A stretch of 64,000 bases of DNA, taken from contig CABYLY010000005.1 in the NCBI GenBank assembly GCA_902519945.1, positions 1-64,000 of the forward strand, written 5' to 3'. Below the pieces are notes generated by a model. The model was not told the DNA's origin. It saw only the letters and a program-made list of their open reading frames with translations, and did not search any database. Both the position numbers and the translations under genes were made by a program. Below, one piece after another: positions 56,029 through 63,287 of the stretch (its first letter is position 1; each line of letters begins with the position of its first letter). Origin of the DNA: an uncultured Pelagibacteraceae bacterium. GTDB taxonomy: Bacteria; Pseudomonadota; Alphaproteobacteria; Pelagibacterales; Pelagibacteraceae.

Positions 56029-57069
56029 ATGATTAAATATAAGATTTTACACATTACAGATCTTCATTTTAGACATAATGGGAGATTGTTTTATTCAACT
56101 GGTAAAAAACTTAATAACGGTCTTATCTTAAATGGTCATAATGTTTTAAATATTTCAGATAGAGATATAACAAGTAATAAACGAAATATTTTTGATATTG
56201 GATCAAAAAAATTTTTATTTAATCAAATTCAAAAGAATATAGAAAATTTTAGACCAGATCTAATTTTACTTGGACATGTAGACCGTATAGATTACGAGAG
56301 TTTTTTAAACCTTAAGGAAAAATATAATTCTATCAAATTTGCTCAGTGGTTTTTAGATCCTTTAATAGAGAATGGTCCTGATTTTGATAAAAATAAAGAT
56401 AGATTTTTTCTTAAATATCAATTTTGCGATGCTAATTTTGTTACTACATCTGTTGGTTCATTAAATTTCGCAGATAAAAAAAAAACTTTTTTCATCCCTA
56501 ATCCAATTGATCCATCAATCGATACATATAAAAACTTTAATAAAAAAAAACCTCTAGATATATTTATAGCTATTAGTCATGGCCAACATCGCGGTATTTT
56601 AAAAACTGATTTTATAGATGATAGAGTGAATCTTATTAATAAATTAACTAAAAACGTTTCATATAATATATTTGGACATATTAACAATCCAGTTTGGGGT
56701 CAACAATTTTTTGATGAATTATCAAAATGTTCAATGGCTGTTAACATAAGCAGAGGTGCACCAATAAAATATTACTCAAGTGACAGAATTTCCTCTTTAT
56801 TAGGTAATGGTTTATTAACTTTCATACATGAAAAATATCATTACCAAGATTTTTTTAGTACAAAAGAAATTGTAATCTATAAAAATATCCACGATTTAAA
56901 TAAAAAAATAATTTTTTATAAAAATAAACCAAAATTATTAAGAGACATTGCCCGACGTGGACATAGAAAAGCACACAAAATATTTAATAATAAAATTGTT
57001 AGTGATTATATCGTAAAAAAATCAATGAATTTAAAAATTAATTTCAAACTTCCTTGGATAGATGGCTAA
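56029..57069 (+). CDS. CgeB-like glycosyltransferase
   Basis: 346 residues of GT-B fold resembling CgeB/glycosyl transferase group 1_2. KILHITDLHFRHNGRLFYST starts the N-domain, DLILLGHVDRID and KFAQWFLDPL follow, and the C-domain contains KYYSSDRISSLLGNGLLTF and LLRDIARRGHRKAHKIF, typical of this family. Donor and acceptor unknown. Overlaps the next gene by 8 bases. Confidence 0.8.
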   Translation: MIKYKILHITDLHFRHNGRLFYSTGKKLNNGLILNGHNVLNISDRDITSNKRNIFDIGSKKFLFNQIQKNIENFRPDLILLGHVDRIDYESFLNLKEKYNSIKFAQWFLDPLIENGPDFDKNKDRFFLKYQFCDANFVTTSVGSLNFADKKKTFFIPNPIDPSIDTYKNFNKKKPLDIFIAISHGQHRGILKTDFIDDRVNLINKLTKNVSYNIFGHINNPVWGQQFFDELSKCSMAVNISRGAPIKYYSSDRISSLLGNGLLTFIHEKYHYQDFFSTKEIVIYKNIHDLNKKIIFYKNKPKLLRDIARRGHRKAHKIFNNKIVSDYIVKKSMNLKINFKLPWIDG

Positions 57070-58057
57070 ATATTTAATTTTTAGAACAGATAGAATAGGT
57101 GATTTTATATTCTCAAGAATTTTTACTGAGTCAATTAAAAAGGATAACCCTAATCATAAGATAGATTTTGTCTGTTCATCTTATAACTCTAATTATATCA
57201 AAAATTTTAAAGACATTAATAAGATTTATATATTAGACAAATATAATATTCGCTTGATGATAAAAAATTTATTTGAAATTAATAAAGAAAAATATGATCA
57301 TCTAATTATTTTAGACGGTAAAAGAAGATCGGTTTTTTTTTCTATTCTGCTTAAAGCAAAAAATAAGATAGCTGTTTTAAAAGACTTTAGGCCTCGATTA
57401 ACATTAGCTGTGTTTTTCGATCGTTATTTTATAAATTCTGAAATCAAATCTCAATTTGAGAATTTTAGTAGTGTTATAAATTATCTTGATTTAGATATTC
57501 CAGAAAAAATAGATTATTTTAGTAAGTATAAGCTAAAAAAAATTAAGTATAAAAATTTACCTAAAAAATTTACTCTTTTGCATTTAGATGAAAAATGGTT
57601 TGAGGGACATTATTACAGTGATTTTAAATATATGAATTTAAATGAAAAAAATTTTGATTTTTTAATTTCTACAATCAAAAAAAAATTCAAAAAAAATATA
57701 GTTATAACAAGTGGAAAAATGAATGTTTCTCAATTTAACGATATAATTGAAAAATTTTTTATAGATAAAGGTAAAAACATTTTCATTTCTAGAAAATATA
57801 AAGAAAAGTTAATTTATATTGATAAGACAAACTTTAGAGATTTAGAATCAATAGTGAATAAATCATCAGAAATTATTTGTTGTGAGGGAGCTATTAGTCA
57901 CGTCTCAAATGTATTTAATAGATTAACAATTGCATTAGTAAATTATCAAGGGGCCAATACAGGTATTTTTTGGACGAAACATATGACTAACATTAAGCTA
58001 ATATTTAGAGAAAATATAAGGAAGATATGCTCAGATATAAAAAAATTAAAGGTTTGA
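57062..58057 (+). CDS. Glycosyltransferase family 9 (heptosyltransferase-like)
   Basis: 331 residues. The GT9 N-terminus LIFRTDRIGDFIFSRIFTES and the C-terminal donor motif EIICCEGAISHVSNVFN point to the ADP-heptose LPS heptosyltransferase family. With the heptose-type nucleotidyltransferase/phosphatase downstream, LPS core or surface-heptose assembly is likely. Active-site His/Asp details cannot be verified by eye. A 16-base gap precedes the next gene. Confidence 0.82.
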   Translation: MAKYLIFRTDRIGDFIFSRIFTESIKKDNPNHKIDFVCSSYNSNYIKNFKDINKIYILDKYNIRLMIKNLFEINKEKYDHLIILDGKRRSVFFSILLKAKNKIAVLKDFRPRLTLAVFFDRYFINSEIKSQFENFSSVINYLDLDIPEKIDYFSKYKLKKIKYKNLPKKFTLLHLDEKWFEGHYYSDFKYMNLNEKNFDFLISTIKKKFKKNIVITSGKMNVSQFNDIIEKFFIDKGKNIFISRKYKEKLIYIDKTNFRDLESIVNKSSEIICCEGAISHVSNVFNRLTIALVNYQGANTGIFWTKHMTNIKLIFRENIRKICSDIKKLKV

Positions 58058-58073
58058 TTTTTAAAAATATTTA

Positions 58074-59078
58074 ATGAAAACAAAGATTTATTTTATTGAA
58101 AGCTCAACAAGTTTTAACAAAAATCACTTAGACTCACCCTCAATAGCTGGATCTGAAAAAACTTTAATCAATATTACTAATGAATTGTCTAAAAATGATG
58201 ATTTGATAATTAATGTTTTCAATAAAACAGATGAACCTTTCAAACATGGAAATCTGGAATGGAATAATATTAATGAAATCAATAAATATGAATTTCCTGA
58301 TTTTTTAATAGCAATGTCTGATGCTAAGCTTTTGTCTCTTGCGGAAAGTAAAAAGAAATTTTTATGGTCTCATAGTGTTCAACCAATAGAAAAATTTATT
58401 AGAAAAAAACAACTACTGCCATTTTTGAAAAATAAACCCATAATGATACTTGAAGGTGAATATCATTATAAAACTAGAAGTTTTTTAACGTCTTTATATG
58501 GAAAGAAAATTCTTCCAATCGCCCCTGATGATGAGTTTATAAATATAAATATAAATATTGATACACCCGATATTAAAAAAAAAGATGCAATATTTACAAC
58601 TAGGTCGGATAGAAATTTATCTTTTTTAATTGATTGTTGGTCTCATATAAAAAAAAATTCAGAAACATCAAAACTTATAATAAATCCACCGTATGAGCTT
58701 TCGGATCAAGATAAAACGAATGATATTCATTTAAGAATAAAGGGAAATAAACAAGAACTGATTAAAGATCTTATGAATTCAAGAGTAATGTTAAACCCAG
58801 GTCACAAAGGCGAGGTTTTCTGTCTTGCAGCGGAAGAAGCGAGAGAACTTTGTGTTCCTATAGTAACAATGGGATATGGGGCTTTATATGAGAGAGTGGA
58901 ACATAAGAAAACTGGTTTTATTGCAAAAAATAAAGATGAGTTTATCAAATATTCTTCTGATATTTTAAATAATGATAATTTGTTTTTAGAATTAAAAAAA
59001 AATTTAATATTAAAACGTAAATCAAGAACTTATAAAGATGTGGCTAACGATTTTTTAAAATTAATTTATGAAAGTTGA
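58074..59078 (+). CDS. GT4-like glycosyltransferase
   Basis: 334 residues of GT-B fold. N-domain SPSIAGSEKTLINITNELSK is typical of group-1 transferases; the C-domain has NSRVMLNPGHKGEVFCLAAE (the EX7E-like region) and VPIVTMGYGALYERVEHKKT, GFIAKNKDEF. Sugar specificity unknown. The stop overlaps the next gene by 11 bases. Confidence 0.8.
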   Translation: MKTKIYFIESSTSFNKNHLDSPSIAGSEKTLINITNELSKNDDLIINVFNKTDEPFKHGNLEWNNINEINKYEFPDFLIAMSDAKLLSLAESKKKFLWSHSVQPIEKFIRKKQLLPFLKNKPIMILEGEYHYKTRSFLTSLYGKKILPIAPDDEFINININIDTPDIKKKDAIFTTRSDRNLSFLIDCWSHIKKNSETSKLIINPPYELSDQDKTNDIHLRIKGNKQELIKDLMNSRVMLNPGHKGEVFCLAAEEARELCVPIVTMGYGALYERVEHKKTGFIAKNKDEFIKYSSDILNNDNLFLELKKNLILKRKSRTYKDVANDFLKLIYES

Positions 59079-60255
59079 TGATCTAGTCATACTTGTAGGT
59101 GGGAGAGGATCTAGAATTGGTAAAATAACAATCAATACTCCTAAACCTTTGATAAATATCAATAAAAAACCTTTTTTAGATCAATTAATAGCAAATAAAT
59201 TAAAATATGAATTTAAAAGGATATTTTTATTATGTTCTTTTAAAAAAGATTTATTTTTCAAAAAATATCATAACAAAAAAATTCATAAATCCAAAATTGT
59301 ATGTATTGATGAAGGTTCAAGAAAAGATACTGGTGGAGCTCTTTATTTACTCAGAAATACTTTAAAAAAAAAATTTGTATTAATTAATGGTGATACTTTT
59401 TTTGATATAGATATGAATGAATTATTTAAACAAAATTTAAAAAAAAAAATTGCTTGTATCGCTCTTACCAAGATAAATAAAAAACAAAATAAGATTAAGA
59501 TAAAAAACCTAAATTTAAATAAAAAAAAAGAAGTTTATTTTTCTAAATCTAAAACTAATATTATTAATGGCGGCATATATTTATTTGACAGAAGAATTTT
59601 TAAATTTATCAAAAATCGCCCTCAATCATTAGAAAATGATATTTTCATAAAATTGATTGAAAAAAATCAAGTTAAAGGTGTATTATCTAAAAGAAATTTT
59701 ATCGATATAGGATCTTATAAGAAATTAGATTTTCTAAAAAAAAATCCTTCCTATATTCAAAACAAAGCCTTTTTTCTTGATAGAGATGGAGTAATCAATA
59801 AAGATAATGGATATGTATTGAAATATTCTCAATTTTTCTTCTTAAGTGGTGTAAAAGAAGCAATAAGATATATTAACAATAAAAATTATTTAGTAATAAT
59901 TCTTACAAATCAATCAGCTATTGGACAAGGACTTCTTACTGAACTAAAACTTAATAAGATTCATCAAAAAATGATGAAAGAATTATTTAATAACACTAGA
60001 TCAAAAATAAATGATATCTATTTTGCTCCTTATTTCAAAAAATCAAAATATCAAAAATATCGAAAAAATAGTGAGGACCGTAAACCCAATATTGGGATGT
60101 TTAAAAAGGCATTAGAAAAATGGAATATTGATATTAAAAAAAGTTTTTTTATTGGTGATAAAAAAACTGATTATCTTGCATCGAAAAAAGTTCACATTAA
60201 ATTTTTCTATAGAGACAAGGGATCTTTTTATAAACAAGTAAGAAAGATAATATAG
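59068..60255 (+). CDS. Fused sugar nucleotidyltransferase and HAD phosphatase
   Basis: 395 residues in two enzymes. Residues 1-225: nucleotidyltransferase (VGGRGSRIGKITINTPKPLI, FVLINGDTFFDID), HddC/GlmU-type. Residues 230-395: HAD-IIIA phosphatase (FFLDRDGVINKDNGYV with nucleophile Asp238, ILTNQSAIGQG, FFIGDKKTDYLASK), like GmhB, which dephosphorylates heptose bisphosphate. In E. coli GmhB four zinc ligands (CxH...CxC) lie in a loop; here they are Ala320, Tyr322, Ser335 and Asp337. Together they would supply NDP-heptose (inference) to the GT9 gene upstream. Confidence 0.82.
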   Translation: MKVDDLVILVGGRGSRIGKITINTPKPLININKKPFLDQLIANKLKYEFKRIFLLCSFKKDLFFKKYHNKKIHKSKIVCIDEGSRKDTGGALYLLRNTLKKKFVLINGDTFFDIDMNELFKQNLKKKIACIALTKINKKQNKIKIKNLNLNKKKEVYFSKSKTNIINGGIYLFDRRIFKFIKNRPQSLENDIFIKLIEKNQVKGVLSKRNFIDIGSYKKLDFLKKNPSYIQNKAFFLDRDGVINKDNGYVLKYSQFFFLSGVKEAIRYINNKNYLVIILTNQSAIGQGLLTELKLNKIHQKMMKELFNNTRSKINDIYFAPYFKKSKYQKYRKNSEDRKPNIGMFKKALEKWNIDIKKSFFIGDKKTDYLASKKVHIKFFYRDKGSFYKQVRKII

Positions 60256-61152
60256 ATGGAAATTTATATTAAAATATTTGAGGTTATATTTCCAGTTTTT
60301 TTTGTCATTGGTATTGGTTATTACCTAGGAAAAAAAAATCCAAAATTTGATACTAATTTTATAACTAATTTTGCAGGGAATATAGGTACGCCTGCTATGA
60401 TTTTTTACACAGTTACTACTACAGGAATTACATTAGATATTTTCATTAGTTATTTTATTTACGCTATTATTATGATAGCAGGATTTGCAGTTATTGGTTT
60501 AATCTTACTTTTTTTCCTAAAAAAAGACCTAAGTATGGAGTTACCTCCATTAATTCTTCCAAATACTGGTAACATGGGGGTTCCTATTTGCCTTTTTGCA
60601 TATGGTACTCAAGGTCTTGGTGTAGCTTCTGCTGTTGCTTCTGTGATTATTTTATTCCATTTTACTTTAGGGGTATTTTTAGCAAAAAAAAAATTTTCAT
60701 TTGATATTCTTATTAAAAGTCCACCTGTGTATGCAATAATTATATCTGTAATATTTTTATATTTCAAAATTAACACTCCAATATTTTTAGAAAACACAAC
60801 TTTTTTATTAACATATGCAACTATTTTTTTAGTTTTAATGTCTTTAGGCATTGCATTAACAAGATTTAAATTCTCATTAAAAAACTCAATTATAATGTCT
60901 CTTTGTCGAGTTTTACTTGGGCCTATTATAGCTTATATCATAATTCATTATTTCAAATTATCTGGATTAGCTGCTGGTGTATTGTTAATACAGAGCGCTA
61001 TGCCAAGTGCTATATTGAATTATCTAGTTGGTAGTATGTATTCTCCAAAAAAAGTAGTAGATAGTATTGCTAGTACTATTGTAATATCTACACTAATGTC
61101 ATTTATATCAATTCCTGTAGTAGTATTCTTTGCTTTAAAATACCTTAATTAG
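60256..61152 (+). CDS. AEC family transporter
   Basis: 298-residue auxin-efflux-carrier superfamily protein with about ten helices in two halves. PVFFVIGIGYYLGKKNPKFD, NFAGNIGTPAMIF, LPNTGNMGVPICLFAYG and LLIQSAMPSAILNYLVG are typical. Substrate unknown (organic anions in studied bacterial members). The ATG follows the fusion gene stop directly, so it is in the same unit although its job appears unrelated. Confidence 0.86.
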   Translation: MEIYIKIFEVIFPVFFVIGIGYYLGKKNPKFDTNFITNFAGNIGTPAMIFYTVTTTGITLDIFISYFIYAIIMIAGFAVIGLILLFFLKKDLSMELPPLILPNTGNMGVPICLFAYGTQGLGVASAVASVIILFHFTLGVFLAKKKFSFDILIKSPPVYAIIISVIFLYFKINTPIFLENTTFLLTYATIFLVLMSLGIALTRFKFSLKNSIIMSLCRVLLGPIIAYIIIHYFKLSGLAAGVLLIQSAMPSAILNYLVGSMYSPKKVVDSIASTIVISTLMSFISIPVVVFFALKYLN

Positions 61153-61170
61153 TCTATATCCTTTAAGTTC

Positions 61171-62022
61171 ATGAGGGCTATAACTTTCAATCTTTTGGCA
61201 TGGGTGATGCTTCCAATTATGGATGGTTTTGCAAAATATTTAAGTGCAGATCTTCCAGTATTACAGATCACATGGGCGAGATATTTTTTTACTGTCGCTT
61301 TTACTTTTCCAATTATGTTTTTCTTCTTTCGAAAAAATCTTGTTTGGACAGATAAACCAAAATTACAATTTATAAGAGGATTAATTCTTTTAACAGCTAA
61401 TATATGTTTTTTTTACGCAATTTCAGTGATCTCTTTAGCAAAAGCCTTAACTTTAGCCTTTGTTGCTCCTTTGATTGTTACAGCTTTTTCTCCAATTTTT
61501 TTAGGAGAGAGAGTTGGTTTTAGACGATGGTCTGCAGTAATTGTAGGGTTTATAGGTTCTTTAGTAGTTATAAGGCCGGGTTTTGTAGAGATTAATTTAG
61601 CAAGTATAGCTGCTCTTGGAACTGGTATAATGTATGGGTTTTATTTAATTATTACCCGTAAACTTAGCAGCTCAGATAATCCTTTATTAACGTTATTATT
61701 AACGGGTGTAGTAGGGGCCATGATTGTTTCCACAATAATGCCATTTGTTTGGGTAACGCCTACGTTAAATCAGTGGTCTATGATGGCTGCGATAGGTATA
61801 TTTGCCTGTATAGGACATTTATTTTTAATATTATCCCTAAAATATGCTGATGCCTCTAAATTAGCTCCTTTTAGCTATTTTGAAATTATCACAAACATCA
61901 TTATAGGTTATTATTTCTTTAGTGATTTTCCTGATAATTGGACTTTCTTAGGCTTATTTATTATTGTTTTGAGTGGTATTTATATTTCTAAAAGAGAGAA
62001 CTTGTTAAAAAAAGTTAAATAA
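61171..62022 (+). CDS. DMT/EamA family transporter
   Basis: Ten-helix permease of 283 residues with the two EamA repeats: NLLAWVMLPIMDGFAKYLSA then LPVLQITWARYFFTVAFTF, and in the second half IMYGFYLIITRKLSS with ASKLAPFSYFEIITNIIIGY. Similar in kind to the SAM/riboflavin type EamA exporters, but the substrate is unassignable. 18 bases after the AEC gene; last gene before the accessory edge. Confidence 0.87.
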   Translation: MRAITFNLLAWVMLPIMDGFAKYLSADLPVLQITWARYFFTVAFTFPIMFFFFRKNLVWTDKPKLQFIRGLILLTANICFFYAISVISLAKALTLAFVAPLIVTAFSPIFLGERVGFRRWSAVIVGFIGSLVVIRPGFVEINLASIAALGTGIMYGFYLIITRKLSSSDNPLLTLLLTGVVGAMIVSTIMPFVWVTPTLNQWSMMAAIGIFACIGHLFLILSLKYADASKLAPFSYFEIITNIIIGYYFFSDFPDNWTFLGLFIIVLSGIYISKRENLLKKVK

Positions 62023-62254
62023 TAGGTATTATTTATTTACTATTATCTCAAGTATTACATTAAGTAATTTATATAAACCATTGTATTTATTAGATTTTAT
62101 TAATAAACAAATTATATAATATTTCAAATTATTTTATAATTGATCAGTCTAAGATGCTCAAAAAAGTTTAAAATTTTCTTAAATAATTAAAAACATCAGA
62201 TAATCTATATTAATAAAGGTTTTTTTTCAATTTTGGTTTAGAAAATTACTAAAA
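62023..62254. other. AT-rich spacer without recognisable gene
   Basis: About 230 bases of strongly AT-rich DNA downstream of the DMT transporter. Stops are frequent in all six frames and I see no long hairpin. It leads into the more GC-rich block at 62257-62381, for which it may hold a promoter (TATATT near 62206). Confidence 0.5.
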
Positions 62255-62256
62255 AT

Positions 62257-62381
62257 GGGGGAGGCTAAAAGCATTGATATAGTTGAATAGTAGAGCGATG
62301 CGCTATTCGAATATACCATTTAAACGCCCATAGAAGGGTCTATTTTAGGTATAGGCTAATATATGGTACAACTGAAGGGCG
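62257..62381. ncRNA. Candidate structured RNA block A
   Basis: Starts with GGGGGAGG and is about 41% G+C by hand count, well above its surroundings. Predicted pairs: GAATAG (62285-62290) with CTATTC (62303-62308); CGCCC (62325-62329) with GGGCG (62377-62381), enclosing ATAGA (62330-62334) with TCTAT (62339-62343). No protein frame longer than 11 codons starts here. Strand unknown; I cannot match it to a known family. The shared word GATGCGCTA links it to block B. Confidence 0.4.
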
Positions 62382-62439
62382 AATTATGTTATTTACGAAA
62401 AAAATAGATAAATAGGTTAAAAAACGTTGATTTTATTAA

Positions 62440-62458
62440 CTTTTTTAACTTAAAAAAG
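62440..62458 (-). terminator. Weak hairpin after the MGMT-type gene
   Basis: CTTTTTT (62440-62446) pairs with AAAAAAG (62452-62458) over a 5-base loop, 13 bases beyond the stop of the minus-strand gene. On that strand the right arm is followed by a T-rich stretch (TTAATAAAATC). A weak A-U stem, so only a tentative terminator. Confidence 0.35.
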
Positions 62459-62471
62459 CGTCAAAATAGGT

Positions 62472-62747
62472 CTAAATTGCCACTTTTTCAGATCTTAGTA
62501 ATTTGAGCTTTTGCTTAATTCCACCTCTCCCAGAGTAGCCTCCAAGGGTCCCATCAGACCTAATTACTCTGTGACAAGGTATTTTTGGGGCATATGGGTT
62601 TTTAGCACAAGCATTAGCAACAGCTCGGGCTGATTTTGGGCATTTAATACCTATTGCAACTTGTTTATAGGTTTTAGTGTAACCCTTAGGGATACTTTTT
62701 AGGTATTTCCAAACTTTTAATTGAAATTTTGTGCCTTTGAGTGTCAT
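62472..62747 (-). CDS. MGMT-domain DNA alkyl-transferase
   Basis: 91-residue protein consisting only of the DNA-binding/active-site domain of methylated-DNA-cysteine methyltransferase. GTKFQLKVWKYLKSIPKG and TKTYKQVAIGI form the helix-turn-helix; SARAVANACAKNP holds the Arg finger; the acceptor Cys58 sits in IPCHRVIRSDGTLGGYSG, so true transfer activity is possible (Cys present, unlike alkyltransferase-like ATL proteins with Trp). The N-terminal Ogt/Ada domain is missing, as in short MGMTs. Lies between the two GC-rich blocks. Confidence 0.88.
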   Translation of the reverse strand: MTLKGTKFQLKVWKYLKSIPKGYTKTYKQVAIGIKCPKSARAVANACAKNPYAPKIPCHRVIRSDGTLGGYSGRGGIKQKLKLLRSEKVAI

Positions 62748-62766
62748 TTAATAAGAAAACCCCTGT

Positions 62767-62934
62767 TTCCTTGCACTTTTAAAGGTGCAAAGAACAGTTG
62801 TTTTTGGCACGTCGTTGATGCGCTACCGCCATGCCTCCCGCTCTACATGTTCAGCGATGCTTTGTAGAGCTTTCTGCCCCCTGGAATTGTACCTCTCGGC
62901 TTTTCTCCAATTGGCCAGTTAAGAGTTGCCCCTT
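62767..62934. ncRNA. Candidate structured RNA block B (GC-rich)
   Basis: Bases 62811-62930 are 53% G+C by hand count, comparable only to tRNA genes here. Predicted stems: TTGCAC 62771-62776 with GTGCAA 62785-62790; GGCACG 62806-62811 with CATGCC 62830-62835 (one G-U); GCTCTACA 62840-62847 with TGTAGAGC 62863-62870; CTGG/AATTG 62881-62889 with CAATT/CCAG 62908-62918 (2-base bulge). Open frames across it look like noise. Strand and family unknown; tmRNA, RNase P and SRP RNA motifs were not found. Upstream of the MGMT gene, near an integrase. Confidence 0.5.
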
Positions 62935-63034
62935 AATTCATATTTACAATAACAAAATTAAATTAAATAGGGTATCACTAAATAGTTGTTTTTCTAAAAT
63001 CTAGTATTTTTCTGTGAATTACGGTGATAACTTC

Positions 63035-63208
63035 CTATTTGGTTAGCAAAATCAAGTAACTTGCTAAAAATATAATTGCCATTATAGATAAAAAAATTGT
63101 GTTGAAGCTTTTTCCTGTGTTTCGATATTGAATAATAGTTAAAATAAAAAAACCAATTGAGCTAATCAAAAACCATACTGCAGGAATTTCTCCATCAATC
63201 GAACCCAT
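63035..63208 (-). CDS. Small two-helix membrane protein (57 residues)
   Basis: An ATG frame on the minus strand with two clean hydrophobic helices (PAVWFLISSIGFFILTII at 9-26, then SIMAIIFLASYLILL at 41-55) joined by a polar turn QYRNTGKSFN. Composition is protein-like, not noise-like, but no SD is clear. I recognise no family. It diverges from the integrase with an 79-base spacer holding the integrase promoter. Confidence 0.55.
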   Translation of the reverse strand: MGSIDGEIPAVWFLISSIGFFILTIIQYRNTGKSFNTIFLSIMAIIFLASYLILLTK

Positions 63209-63225
63209 AAATTTAATTTAAACTA

Positions 63226-63254
63226 TTGACATATAAAATCACTTGATATATTAC
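63226..63254 (+). promoter_or_regulatory. Candidate promoter for the integrase
   Basis: TTGACA at 63226-63231, a 17-base spacer, and TATTAC at 63249-63254, about 33 bases before the integrase ATG. The -35 box is perfect consensus and the -10 box has four of six consensus bases. Spacing is ideal; AT-richness makes the -10 less telling. Confidence 0.5.
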
Positions 63255-63257
63255 TAG

Positions 63258-63276
63258 TGATAATTAATTGTTATCA
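63258..63276. promoter_or_regulatory. Dyad just downstream of the integrase promoter
   Basis: TGATAA (63258-63263) and TTATCA (63271-63276) are inverted around a 7-base spacer, between the likely -10 box and the start codon. The place suits a repressor or autoregulatory site, but the sequence is short and AT-rich. Confidence 0.3.
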
Positions 63277-63287
63277 ATAGTAATTGT

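Noticed and set aside
62755-62919. A continuous plus-strand frame across block B ending at the TAA in GCCAGTTAA
   Set aside because: No suitable start or SD, and the Cys/Arg/Ser-rich composition is unlike the Lys/Ile/Asn-rich proteins of this genome; it looks like translated RNA structure.
62767-62934. tmRNA (ssrA) as identity of block B, since a TAA falls in a hairpin loop on the minus strand
   Set aside because: The frame before the TAA (GCC AAA AAC AAC ... CTT) does not end in the small hydrophobic residues of a tag peptide, and no tRNA-like T arm with CCA end or GGATTCGACG-type start is visible.
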